Shown piece by piece: positions 17,637-25,169 of a stretch of 64,000 nucleotides of DNA. The stretch spans positions 248,001-312,000 of the forward strand of contig NZ_NIQU01000007.1 in assembly GCF_002741105.1 (NCBI RefSeq), given 5' to 3'. This stretch comes from Pseudomonas sediminis. GTDB lineage: Bacteria; Pseudomonadota; Gammaproteobacteria; Pseudomonadales; Pseudomonadaceae. Both the position numbers and the translations under genes were made by a program. Position 1 is the first letter of the stretch. Every line of letters starts with the position of its first letter. The notes under the pieces are model-generated. The model was not told where the DNA came from. It searched no databases and saw only the letters and a list, made by a program, of their open reading frames with translations.

Positions 17637-18089
17637 ATGAAAATCGGAGAATTGGCGAAAAAGGCCGGCTGCCAGGTGGAAACCGTGCGCTATTACGAGC
17701 GTGAAGGGTTACTCCCGGCGCCCGCACGCAGCGAAGGCAACTACCGCCTGTATGGCGCTCCGCACCTGGAGCGCCTGGTATTCATCCGCAACTGCCGGAC
17801 GCTGGACATGACCCTAGAAGAAATCCAGCGGCTGCTGGCTCTGCGTGACCTGCCGCATGAGAGCTGCGCCGGCATCAACAGCCTGGTGGACGAACATATC
17901 GAGCACGTCGAGGCACGCATAAACAGCCTGCAGGCGCTACGCGGCCAACTCACCGAGTTGCGCGACCGCTGCAACGGCCCCAAGGAGGCGGAAGACTGCG
18001 GTATCCTGCGCCAGCTCAACGTCAGCGGTGGCGTGCAACCGCTGCCGGACGACGGCCATACCCATGTTGGCAAGAGCCACTCGCATTGA
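17637..18089 (+). CDS. cadR: Cd(II)/Pb(II)-responsive MerR-family regulator
   Basis: 150-aa MerR-type activator. The winged-helix HTH is MKIGELAKKAGCQVETVRYYEREGLL, followed by the long dimerisation helix. Metal-binding cysteines Cys77 (HESCAGI), Cys112 (RDRCNGP) and Cys121 (EDCGIL) match the CadR arrangement, and the C-terminus ends in a His-rich tail (DDGHTHVGKSHSH), a CadR hallmark. A GGAGG box lies 6 nt upstream of the ATG. It is divergent from cadA across an 80-bp region that carries the overlong-spacer promoter and dyad, so it should activate cadA on cadmium, zinc or lead exposure. Confidence 0.94.
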   Translation: MKIGELAKKAGCQVETVRYYEREGLLPAPARSEGNYRLYGAPHLERLVFIRNCRTLDMTLEEIQRLLALRDLPHESCAGINSLVDEHIEHVEARINSLQALRGQLTELRDRCNGPKEAEDCGILRQLNVSGGVQPLPDDGHTHVGKSHSH

Positions 18090-18149
18090 TGAACTAAGCT
18101 TGCTGGGCACCGCTCCGGTATCTCACCGGACACTCAGGGAGAAACGAAA

Positions 18150-18485
18150 ATGGCTGGAAAATTCGAACTGAAGAAGGCCAAAGACGGCCAGTTCCACTTC
18201 AACCTGCTGGCGAGCAATGGCCAGGTCATCCTCAGCAGTGAGATGTACAAGGCCAAGGATTCAGCGCTCAACGGCATCGAGTCGGTGAAGAAGAACTCAC
18301 AACGCGACGGCGCCTTCGAGAGCAAAACCTCGAGCAACGACAAACACTACTTCCTGCTCATGGCCACCAACGGCCAAGTGGTCGGGCAAAGTCAGATGTA
18401 TGCCAGTGCCGCCAGTTGCAAGAATGGCATCGAGTCGGTGCAAAACAATGCACCGGGCGCGCCGACCGACGACCAGACGAATTAG
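18150..18485 (+). CDS. YegP family protein (two DUF1508 repeats)
   Basis: 111-aa small protein made of two DUF1508 repeats: FELKKAKDGQFHFNLLASNG..GIESVKKNS (about 5-49) and FESKTSSNDKHYFLLMATNG..GIESVQNNA (about 55-101). This is the YegP fold, a tandem alpha/beta domain of unknown function that is common in pseudomonads. The start has a strong GGGAGAAACG box. It is 60 bp downstream of cadR in the same direction, but this may be coincidental. Its last 4 bases overlap the end of the convergent beta-propeller gene. Confidence 0.88.
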   Translation: MAGKFELKKAKDGQFHFNLLASNGQVILSSEMYKAKDSALNGIESVKKNSQRDGAFESKTSSNDKHYFLLMATNGQVVGQSQMYASAASCKNGIESVQNNAPGAPTDDQTN

Positions 18486-19396
18486 TCGCTCTGCTTCCTG
18501 AACACGTAGAACAGATTCGGCTCGCTGATCAGATACAGGTTGCCATCGTCGTCCGTTGCCACGCCCTCGGCCTGCGGCACACCGCGCTGCAGGCCATGTT
18601 GCCCACGCAGCAGCGACAGGGTGCTGACCGGCTTGCCGTCGGCGTTCAGCTCGATCACTAGGCGAGATTCATCCGACAGCGCCAGCATGTGGCCCGTCGC
18701 CGCATCGAAATCAAGGCTGGAAAGATCGCGCACGAACAAGCGGGCATCACGCTTCGGGTCGGTATTGACCTGCAGCGCCAGCGGCTTGCTCTCGTCGACA
18801 TGGGGGAAACCCAACACTTCGAAAATGCGCACCGGGTCGCGCTCCTTGGCTACCAGCAGACGCTGGTTCTTTGCATCGTAAGCCAGGCCCTCGAAACCCT
18901 TGTTGCCGTTGCGGCCGATCCCCAGGGAAAGCTGCTGGAAGTCGGCGGCATCGATCACTCGCGTGGCGTCGTCTATGCGTACCTTGACCAGACGCTGCTC
19001 GCGCTCGTCGGCGATCACGTAGACACCGGGCGCCACATACTCGATAGCCTCAGGATCACCAAAACCCTCGAGGTCGATAGTGCGCTTGAGCTCACCGTCC
19101 AGGCTCATCTCGATCACCTTGGCCGGCTTATTGGTGACACTGAACAGGCTGCGCCGATCCGGATCGTAGGTCAGCGCCGAAACATCACTGATATCGGCAA
19201 TAGGCTTGGCCTCGATCACCACGCGGTAGTCGCCTAGCCACAGTGACTGCTCGCGCCACTGCGCACCGTGCTGCCACTCTTGCACGGAGAACCAGGCTCG
19301 CTCGAACAATCGATACTGCTGGCCCAGCACGGCTCCAATCAACAGCACGAACAACAGCAGATAAAGCCAGGGGTTGATGGAGAGCAGACGACGCAT
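18482..19396 (-). CDS. SdiA-regulated family beta-propeller protein, CarP-like (paralogue 1)
   Basis: 304-aa protein with one N-terminal membrane anchor (INPWLYLLLFVLLIGAVLG, residues 7-25) and a large periplasmic domain of the SdiA-regulated family, a beta-propeller with repeated blades such as DVSALTYDPDRRSLFSVTN, GDPEAIEYVAPGVYVIADE and NKGFEGLAYDAKNQRLLVAKE. In P. aeruginosa a protein of this family, CarP (PA0327, from memory), is a calcium-regulated target of the CarSR two-component system. The assignment here rests on family and on the neighbouring carO homologue. It is separated from carO by a terminator and so may have its own promoter. It is paralogous to 19918-20835. Confidence 0.82.
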   Translation of the reverse strand: MRRLLSINPWLYLLLFVLLIGAVLGQQYRLFERAWFSVQEWQHGAQWREQSLWLGDYRVVIEAKPIADISDVSALTYDPDRRSLFSVTNKPAKVIEMSLDGELKRTIDLEGFGDPEAIEYVAPGVYVIADEREQRLVKVRIDDATRVIDAADFQQLSLGIGRNGNKGFEGLAYDAKNQRLLVAKERDPVRIFEVLGFPHVDESKPLALQVNTDPKRDARLFVRDLSSLDFDAATGHMLALSDESRLVIELNADGKPVSTLSLLRGQHGLQRGVPQAEGVATDDDGNLYLISEPNLFYVFRKQSD

Positions 19397-19419
19397 GATG
19401 AGTTTCTCTGACTACCACG

Positions 19420-19450
19420 GAAAAGCCCGCCACGGGCTTAACGTGGCGGG
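19420..19450 (-). terminator. Intrinsic terminator of the carO-like gene
   Basis: On the minus strand GCCCGCCACG (19450-19441) pairs perfectly with CGTGGCGGGC (19433-19424) around a 7-nt loop, followed by TTTT (19423-19420). It lies 18 bp after the carO-like stop codon and before the downstream carP-like start, so the two are at least partly separate transcription units. Confidence 0.82.
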
Positions 19451-19467
19451 CGGGCGGGATATCGCGA

Positions 19468-19815
19468 TCAGTTGATCAGCTCAACGCGATCGACATCGAT
19501 CTCGCGGCTGTTGAAGTCCTTGTCGACTTCACCGGTCAGGCGCACCTTGGCGGTTTCCGAGACTTTCTGGCCCGGCCAGTCTTCGTCGTCGATTTCAACC
19601 TGGATGGTGCCGGTGGCGTCCTTGAACTCGTAGAGTTCATCTTGCAGACGCTTGACGATCTGACCTTCAAGAACAACATGGGTGTCGTCAGCAGCTTCCA
19701 GCGCAGCAGCCACGGTGGTGACCTGCGGGGTGGCGCCAGGGCCGGTGTAACCGGTGGCGAAAGCAGCGGTGCTGAGCAGCGGCAGAACCATCAGAGCGAG
19801 AGCGGTACGTTTCAT
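19468..19815 (-). CDS. carO: CarO-like periplasmic OB-fold (BOF/YgiW family) protein
   Basis: 115-aa secreted protein. Residues 1-21 are a signal peptide (MKRTALALMVLPLLSTAAFA), and the rest is a BOF/YgiW OB-fold domain with VVLEGQIVKRLQDELYEFKDATGTIQVEIDDEDW and VRLTGEVDKDFNSREIDVDRVEL. In P. aeruginosa the orthologous OB-fold protein CarO (PA0320, from memory) helps keep cytosolic Ca2+ low and is induced by Ca2+ through CarSR. The name is given by family and context: it is flanked by two CarP-like propeller genes on the same strand. Four phased TTMAG boxes lie about 50-90 bp upstream, which is the strongest regulatory evidence. Confidence 0.82.
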   Translation of the reverse strand: MKRTALALMVLPLLSTAAFATGYTGPGATPQVTTVAAALEAADDTHVVLEGQIVKRLQDELYEFKDATGTIQVEIDDEDWPGQKVSETAKVRLTGEVDKDFNSREIDVDRVELIN

Positions 19816-19865
19816 GGTGTGAACCTCGTTGTTCGTAAGTGACGGGGTCAGATTAGTGTCGCTAG

Positions 19866-19903
19866 CTGAAGCCAGACTGAATCGACGCTTAAGCGAAACT
19901 GAA
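19866..19903 (-). promoter_or_regulatory. Four tandem TTMAG boxes at 11-bp period upstream of carO-like gene
   Basis: Read on the carO strand, the boxes are TTCAG (19903-19899), TTAAG (19892-19888), TTCAG (19881-19877) and TTCAG (19870-19866), each separated by exactly 6 nt. OmpR/PhoB-class response regulators bind such 11-bp direct repeats, and TTAAG-N6-TTAAG is the reported site of BqsR/CarR in P. aeruginosa. The array lies 51-88 bp before the start codon, consistent with activation from just upstream of a promoter. Binding is inferred. Confidence 0.75.
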
Positions 19904-19917
19904 TCCGTCACGGGCGC

Positions 19918-20835
19918 TCATCCGGCATCCGGCGCCGGTTTACTGAAGACATAGAACAGGTTGGGCTCGGCGACGATATAGATGTTGCCCTCTTCATCCA
20001 TAGCCACCCCCTCGGCCTGCTTGATGCCTTGCTCCAGACCATTGAAGCCCGCATTGAGGCTGAGGAAGCTGACCGGCTGACCAGCGCGATCGATCTCCAG
20101 CAACATGCGCGACTCATCGGAGAGCACCAGTACGTGGCCCGTGCGCTCATCGACGCTCAACGAGGAAATGTCGCGTAGGCCGAGGTTAGCGGATGCCAAC
20201 GGGTGCAAGACCCCAACGTCATCGTCAGCTCCAGGGAACGGCATGCTGAACAACCCCAGTGGACTGCGCTCCTTGCCAAGCAGCAGGCTATGGCTACGTG
20301 AGTCCCAACCCAGCCCTTCGAAACCCTTGTTGCCTGACTCGGCGAACCCCAGGTCGAAGCCGGGGAAATCGGCCGCATTCAATTCGAGATCATCGTCGCC
20401 CAGGGTGAACGTGGTGAGCTGGCGACGCCGCTCATCGACGATGGCCATCAGACCGTTGTCCATCATCTCCACGCCCTCAGGGTCAGCGAAACCCTTGAGC
20501 TCGATGCGCCGTAGGACTTCACCCTCACGCGACAGCTCCACTAGCAGAGGATTCTTGCCGGTGACGGTGAACAAGGTGCCGGTCTGCGGGTTATAGGTCA
20601 GCCCCGAGGTCTCGTCCTTTTCCAGGCCGGCCAGCGCCTTGGCCTGGATCACCGCGCGGTAACCCGGCAACCAGACACTGGCCAGGCGATCAACCAATGG
20701 CGTCGAGCGTTCCTGCAGCCATAACTGGGCGCGGTCATCCCAGTGCTGGGTCTGCGCCAGTGCACCCAAGGCGACGACTGCCAGGCCTGAAAGCCAGTAG
20801 CGGGGGCGGCGAATCTTACGAAGGAGAGCGGACAT
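19918..20835 (-). CDS. SdiA-regulated family beta-propeller protein, CarP-like (paralogue 2)
   Basis: 305-aa paralogue of the 18482-19396 product: an N-terminal anchor (YWLSGLAVVALGALA, about 14-28) and an SdiA-regulated propeller with ETSGLTYNPQTGTLFTVTG, ADPEGVEMMDNGLMAIVDE, NKGFEGLGWDSRSHSLLLGKE and the terminal IKQAEGVAMDEEGNIYIVAEPNLFYVF. The two paralogues share the same architecture and closing blade, indicating a local duplication around carO. The gene lies upstream of the carO-like gene on the same strand. The TTMAG array lies in the 102-bp gap between them, so carO probably has its own promoter there. Function is inferred from family, namely calcium homeostasis or stress. Confidence 0.8.
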   Translation of the reverse strand: MSALLRKIRRPRYWLSGLAVVALGALAQTQHWDDRAQLWLQERSTPLVDRLASVWLPGYRAVIQAKALAGLEKDETSGLTYNPQTGTLFTVTGKNPLLVELSREGEVLRRIELKGFADPEGVEMMDNGLMAIVDERRRQLTTFTLGDDDLELNAADFPGFDLGFAESGNKGFEGLGWDSRSHSLLLGKERSPLGLFSMPFPGADDDVGVLHPLASANLGLRDISSLSVDERTGHVLVLSDESRMLLEIDRAGQPVSFLSLNAGFNGLEQGIKQAEGVAMDEEGNIYIVAEPNLFYVFSKPAPDAG

Positions 20836-20946
20836 CGGCTACGGCTCGGCTGCATGATGGCAATCCGACATCCGCTGTCGAGAGGAGTTCCGCCGTCCAG
20901 AGAGGAGGACGGCGACCGACTTCAGCGCTCAGGCGCTGAGCGCGTC

Positions 20947-21612
20947 TTATAGCACGCGGCTGGTGAAGCGACTGTGACCGACCAGCTCCAAAACCAGCTC
21001 GTCGCCCTTGTTCAGCGCACCCACGCCGACCGGCGTACCGGTGAGGATGACGTCGCCAGGCTGCAGGGCAAAGTGCACGGCCATGTGCTGGATCATCGAC
21101 ACGATGGGGTTGAGCATGTCGCGGCTATTGCCGTCCTGGCGGGTTTCACCATTGATCACAAGGCGAATGCCGATATCGGCCAGATCCTCGATGGCATCGC
21201 CCGGCACGAAGGGCGCCAGCACGCAGGCACCGTCGAAGCTCTTGGCGATTTCCCAGGGATAGCCCTTCTCCTTGAGCTTGGCCTGCACATCGCGCAGGGT
21301 CAGATCCAGCGCGGGGGCGAAGCCGCTGATGGCGTCTCGCACCTCCTCGGCATCCGGCTTCTTCGACAGCGGCTTGCCGATCAGTACGGCGATCTCCGCC
21401 TCGTAATGCACCGAACCGCGATCATCGGGAATGGCGAAACCGCCATCGAGCGGCACCACACAGGAGCCCGGTTTGATGAACAGCAAGGGTTCGCTGGGCA
21501 CCGGGTTGTTCAGTTCCTTGGCGTGCTCGGCGTAGTTACGGCCGATGCACACGACCTTGCCAAGGGGAAAGTGGACGGTGGTTCCGTCGACGTACTGGTG
21601 CTGATAGCTCAT
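20947..21612 (-). CDS. Fumarylacetoacetate hydrolase family protein
   Basis: 221-aa FAH-fold enzyme. The metal site is seen in YEAEIAVLIGKPL (ExE), and the family motifs KVVCIGRNYAEHAKEL, PLLFIKPGSC and the C-terminal LQPGDVILTGTPVGVGAL are intact. Members of this size are acylpyruvases or oxaloacetate decarboxylases (FAHD1-like, YcgM-type); the substrate cannot be fixed from the sequence. ATG 21612 is preferred because AGGAG lies 6 nt upstream; a GTG at 21615 is adjacent. It follows the D-2-hydroxyglutarate dehydrogenase gene on the same strand but behind that gene's terminator. Confidence 0.9.
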   Translation of the reverse strand: MSYQHQYVDGTTVHFPLGKVVCIGRNYAEHAKELNNPVPSEPLLFIKPGSCVVPLDGGFAIPDDRGSVHYEAEIAVLIGKPLSKKPDAEEVRDAISGFAPALDLTLRDVQAKLKEKGYPWEIAKSFDGACVLAPFVPGDAIEDLADIGIRLVINGETRQDGNSRDMLNPIVSMIQHMAVHFALQPGDVILTGTPVGVGALNKGDELVLELVGHSRFTSRVL

Positions 21613-21693
21613 CACCGACTCCTGTGTTGTTTATATTGTGGGCATGGCGGCTTGTGGCCGGTGCCGTACCTTAACCGACGCGGGGCCGGATAC

Positions 21694-21719
21694 GAAAACG
21701 CCCGCTGTCAGGCGGGCGT
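21694..21719 (-). terminator. Intrinsic terminator of the D-2-hydroxyglutarate dehydrogenase gene
   Basis: On the minus strand ACGCCCGC (21719-21712) pairs with GCGGGCGT (21705-21698) around a 6-nt loop, followed by TTTTC. It begins 7 bp after the stop codon of the FAD-linked dehydrogenase. Confidence 0.75.
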
Positions 21720-21725
21720 CTGCGA

Positions 21726-23117
21726 TCAGGCGAAGATCTTGCCGGGGTTCATGATCCCGTTGGGATCGAACACCGCCTTGATCGCCTTCATATACGCAAT
21801 CTCGGCCGCCGAGCGGCTGTATTGCAGATAATCGCGCTTGGTCATGCCAACACCGTGTTCGGCACTGATCGAGCCGTTGTACTTCTCGACGATCTCGAAC
21901 ACCCACTTGTTGACCACCGCGCACTTGGCGAAGAAGTCTTCCTTGGCCAGCGCTTCGGGCTTGAGGATGTTCAGGTGCAGGTTGCCGTCACCGATATGGC
22001 CGTACCAGAGCACGTCGAAATCCGGGTAGTTGGCCGAAACGATATCGTCGATGTCCTTGAGGAAGGCCGGTACCTGGCCGACGGTGACGGAGATGTCGTT
22101 CTTGTAGGGAACCCAGTGGCTGATGGTCTCGGAGATGTACTCGCGCAGCTTCCACAGGTTCTGCAGTTGCTGCTCACTCTGGCTCATCACGCCGTCGAGC
22201 ACCCAGCCCTGCTCGACGCAGTGCTCGAAGGTCGCCAACGCTTCGTTGGCCACATCCTCGTTCAGCGCCTCGAACTCCAGCAGGGCATAGAACGGCGTGC
22301 GGCTCTCGAACGGCGCCGGCACGTCACCACGGCCGAGGATTTTCTCCAGGCAGCGGTCGGAGAAGAACTCGAAGGCGGTCAGGTCGAGCTTGCCCTGGAA
22401 GGCGTGCAGCACCGGCATGATCGAATCGAAATCCGGCGTGCCGAGCACCATCGCGGTGAGGTTCTTCGGCGCACGCTCCAGGCGCATGGTGGCCTCGACG
22501 ACGAAGCCCAGCGTGCCTTCGGCGCCGATGAACAGCTGGCGCAGGTCGTAGCCGGTGGCGTTCTTGATCAGGTCGCGGTTCAGCTCAAGCAGTTCGCCGG
22601 TGCCGGTGACCACTTTCAGGCCGGCGACCCAGTTACGGGTCATGCCGTAGCGAATCACCTTGATTCCACCGGCATTGGTGCCGATGTTGCCACCAATCTG
22701 GCTGGAACCGCTTGAGGCGAAATCCACCGGGTAATAAAGGCCCTTCTCTTCAGCGAACAGTTGCAGCTGCTTGGTTACCACGCCCGGCTGGCAGACGACG
22801 GTGCGGTCGTACTCGTTGAACTCGACGATGCGGTTCATGTAGTCGAACGACACCACCACCTCGCCATTGGCGGCCACAGCAGCGGCGGACAGACCCGTGC
22901 GGCCGCCCGACGGCACCAGGGCGATCTTGTGCTGATTGGCCCAGCGCACGATGGCCTGCACCTGCTCGGTGGTCTTGGGGAAGACGATGGCCGAAGGTGC
23001 CGGAGCGAACTGCTTGGTCCAATCCTTGCCGTAGGTTTCCAGGGAATCGGCGTCGGTCGATACCTTGCCTGGTTCAACCAGGGTCTTCAGCTCTTCGATC
23101 TGGGCAGGGGTGGTCAT
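21726..23117 (-). CDS. FAD-linked D-2-hydroxyglutarate dehydrogenase (GlcD family)
   Basis: 463-aa FAD-binding oxidoreductase of the GlcD/D2HGDH group. The FAD-binding PCMH domain is in the N-terminal half (LVPSGGRTGLSAAAV, QIGGNIGTNAGGIKVIRYG, GAEGTLGFVVEATMRL). The C-terminal half carries the GHIGDGNLHLNIL metal-site motif and ISAEHGVGMTKRDYLQ. In Pseudomonas the orthologue oxidises D-2-hydroxyglutarate made by SerA from 2-oxoglutarate, pulling serine synthesis forward. Its gene is divergent from serA here (181 bp apart), exactly the context expected for that coupling. D-lactate or other 2-hydroxyacids remain possible substrates. Confidence 0.9.
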   Translation of the reverse strand: MTTPAQIEELKTLVEPGKVSTDADSLETYGKDWTKQFAPAPSAIVFPKTTEQVQAIVRWANQHKIALVPSGGRTGLSAAAVAANGEVVVSFDYMNRIVEFNEYDRTVVCQPGVVTKQLQLFAEEKGLYYPVDFASSGSSQIGGNIGTNAGGIKVIRYGMTRNWVAGLKVVTGTGELLELNRDLIKNATGYDLRQLFIGAEGTLGFVVEATMRLERAPKNLTAMVLGTPDFDSIMPVLHAFQGKLDLTAFEFFSDRCLEKILGRGDVPAPFESRTPFYALLEFEALNEDVANEALATFEHCVEQGWVLDGVMSQSEQQLQNLWKLREYISETISHWVPYKNDISVTVGQVPAFLKDIDDIVSANYPDFDVLWYGHIGDGNLHLNILKPEALAKEDFFAKCAVVNKWVFEIVEKYNGSISAEHGVGMTKRDYLQYSRSAAEIAYMKAIKAVFDPNGIMNPGKIFA

Positions 23118-23298
23118 CTACTGAACTCTCAAAGGATTCATGGTCGCCCTGAGAACCATTCAGGTCGCAACCGAGCATTGAAAAAGGCGAACATGCTAGC
23201 ATACGCACCCCGTGAATCGAGCTATGCGGTGATCTACGGGCGCTGGCTGAGCTTCTCAGCCCTTCCCTGAAAACATCCCTGGGACAACAGGTACTCCG

Positions 23299-24528
23299 AT
23301 GAGCAAGACCTCTCTCGACAAGAGCAAGATCAAGTTCCTTCTTCTCGAAGGCGTCCACCAGAATGCCGTAGACACGCTGAAGGCAGCCGGCTACAGCAAC
23401 ATCGAGTACCTCAAGGGCGCGCTGTCAGGCGAAGAGCTGAAAGAAAAGATCGCCGATGCCCACTTCATCGGTATTCGCTCGCGCACCCAGCTGACCGCCG
23501 AGGTCTTCGACTGTGCGAAGAAGCTGGTCGCCGTCGGTTGCTTCTGCATCGGTACCAACCAGGTCGACCTTGACGCCGCCCGCGAGCGCGGTATCGCCGT
23601 ATTCAACGCGCCTTACTCCAACACCCGCTCGGTGGCCGAGCTGGTACTGGCCCAGGCCATCCTGCTGCTGCGCGGCATTCCCGAGAAGAACGCCTCCTGC
23701 CACCGTGGTGGCTGGATCAAGTCGGCGGCCAACTCCTTCGAGATCCGCGGCAAGAAGCTGGGCATCGTCGGCTATGGTTCCATCGGCACCCAGCTCTCGG
23801 TACTGGCCGAGGCCCTCGGCATGCAGGTGTTCTTCTACGACACCGTGACCAAGCTGCCGCTGGGTAACGCCACGCAGATCGGCGACCTGTACGATTTGCT
23901 GGGTCTATGCGACATCGTCTCGCTGCACGTGCCTGAGCTGCCATCCACCCAGTGGATGATCGGCGAGAAGGAAATCCGTGCAATGAAGAAGGGCGGCATC
24001 CTGATCAACGCCGCACGCGGCACCGTGGTCGAGTTGGATCACCTGGCCAATGCGATCAAGGACGAGCATCTGATCGGTGCGGCCATCGACGTGTTCCCGG
24101 TCGAGCCCAAGTCCAACGACGAAGAGTTCGAAAGCCCGCTGCGTGGCCTGGATCGCGTGATCCTGACCCCGCACATCGGTGGTTCCACCGCCGAAGCGCA
24201 GGCCAACATCGGCCTGGAAGTAGCCGAGAAGCTGGTCAAGTACAGCGACAACGGCACCTCGGTGTCCTCGGTCAACTTCCCTGAAGTGGCCCTGCCGGCG
24301 CACCCGGGCAAGCACCGCCTGCTGCATATCCACGAGAACGTTCCGGGTGTGATGAGCGAGATCAACAAGGTGTTCGCCGACAACGGCATCAACATCTCCG
24401 GCCAGTTCCTGCAGACCAACGACAAGGTCGGCTACGTGGTGATCGACGTCGACGCCGAGTACTCCGACCTGGCGCTGGAGAAACTGCAGCACGTCAACGG
24501 CACGATCCGCAGCCGCGTTCTGTTCTAA
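23299..24528 (+). CDS. serA: D-3-phosphoglycerate dehydrogenase
   Basis: SerA oxidises 3-phosphoglycerate to 3-phosphohydroxypyruvate, the first step of serine synthesis. The 409 aa comprise an N-terminal substrate domain (LLLEGVHQNAVDTLK, GIRSRTQLTAEV), the NAD-binding Rossmann domain (LGIVGYGSIGTQL), the catalytic NAARGTVV and ILTPHIGGSTAEAQANIG (His/Glu pair), and a C-terminal ACT domain (HENVPGVMSEINKVFADNGIN) for serine feedback. The length matches the E. coli type. It is divergent from the D-2-hydroxyglutarate dehydrogenase gene, whose product removes the 2-hydroxyglutarate side product. A strong terminator follows. Confidence 0.97.
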   Translation: MSKTSLDKSKIKFLLLEGVHQNAVDTLKAAGYSNIEYLKGALSGEELKEKIADAHFIGIRSRTQLTAEVFDCAKKLVAVGCFCIGTNQVDLDAARERGIAVFNAPYSNTRSVAELVLAQAILLLRGIPEKNASCHRGGWIKSAANSFEIRGKKLGIVGYGSIGTQLSVLAEALGMQVFFYDTVTKLPLGNATQIGDLYDLLGLCDIVSLHVPELPSTQWMIGEKEIRAMKKGGILINAARGTVVELDHLANAIKDEHLIGAAIDVFPVEPKSNDEEFESPLRGLDRVILTPHIGGSTAEAQANIGLEVAEKLVKYSDNGTSVSSVNFPEVALPAHPGKHRLLHIHENVPGVMSEINKVFADNGINISGQFLQTNDKVGYVVIDVDAEYSDLALEKLQHVNGTIRSRVLF

Positions 24529-24567
24529 ACCGGAGCTGCTGCGCGTCGGCGGTATGCAGAAATGAAC

Positions 24568-24591
24568 AAAGGGAGGCTTCGGCCTCCCTTT
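24568..24591 (+). terminator. Intrinsic terminator of serA
   Basis: AAAGGGAGGC (24568-24577) and GCCTCCCTTT (24582-24591) form a perfect 10-bp stem with a TTCG tetraloop, ending in TTTC. It lies 39 bp after the serA stop and could work on both strands. Confidence 0.88.
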
Positions 24592-24649
24592 CTCATTCCG
24601 TAGGGTGCGCCGCGCGCACCACCGTGCCCCGGATTGCATCCGGGCTACC

Positions 24650-25141
24650 TCAATCCCGCTCCAACCGCGCCAACTCGGCGGCCGCTTCGTCCAACTGCAT
24701 TTCGTTGTACACCTTCACCCCTGCTCGCTTCAGCAGGGCTGCTGTCACACCCTCGCCCGGCACCCGCACACCACTGAAGCTGCCGTCGTAGTTTTCAAGA
24801 TTGCCGCACGAAGGGCTGCGCGCCTTGAGCAGGGCGATCTGGATGCCGTGCTCACGTACCAGCGCCAGTGCCTGCTCGGCGCCATCGACGAACGCGGCGG
24901 TCACGTCTTCGCCTTCGATCGTCAGCACAGGCAGACGGCCATCCAACACCGCACCACCCTGGCCACCGCGAATTTCCGCAGGTGGGCGCGGCGTCGGCAA
25001 ACCGCCCGCCACTTCCGGGCACAGCGCCACCACCCGCCCCTCGTCCAGCCACTGCTGAAGCTGATCGAAGGGACCGTGAGCACCGCCGTCATAACGCACC
25101 CGATGCCCGAGCAGGCAGCGACTGACCAATATCTTGTGCAT
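24650..25141 (-). CDS. DUF523 family protein
   Basis: 163-aa member of DUF523, a family of small cysteine-rich proteins of unknown function. The N-terminal ILVSRCLLGHRVRYDGG and VVALCPEVAGGLPTPRPPAEI and the central LLKARSPSCGN motifs are diagnostic; the three conserved Cys (RCLLG, LCPEV, SPSCG) could bind an Fe-S cluster or metal, but this is inference. ATG 25141 is chosen because GGAGAGAG lies just upstream. It is 28 bp downstream of the 2OG-Fe(II) oxygenase gene in the same direction, so both are probably cotranscribed. Confidence 0.88.
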   Translation of the reverse strand: MHKILVSRCLLGHRVRYDGGAHGPFDQLQQWLDEGRVVALCPEVAGGLPTPRPPAEIRGGQGGAVLDGRLPVLTIEGEDVTAAFVDGAEQALALVREHGIQIALLKARSPSCGNLENYDGSFSGVRVPGEGVTAALLKRAGVKVYNEMQLDEAAAELARLERD

Positions 25142-25169
25142 CAGCTCTCTCCATGACCGCGCACAGGAC

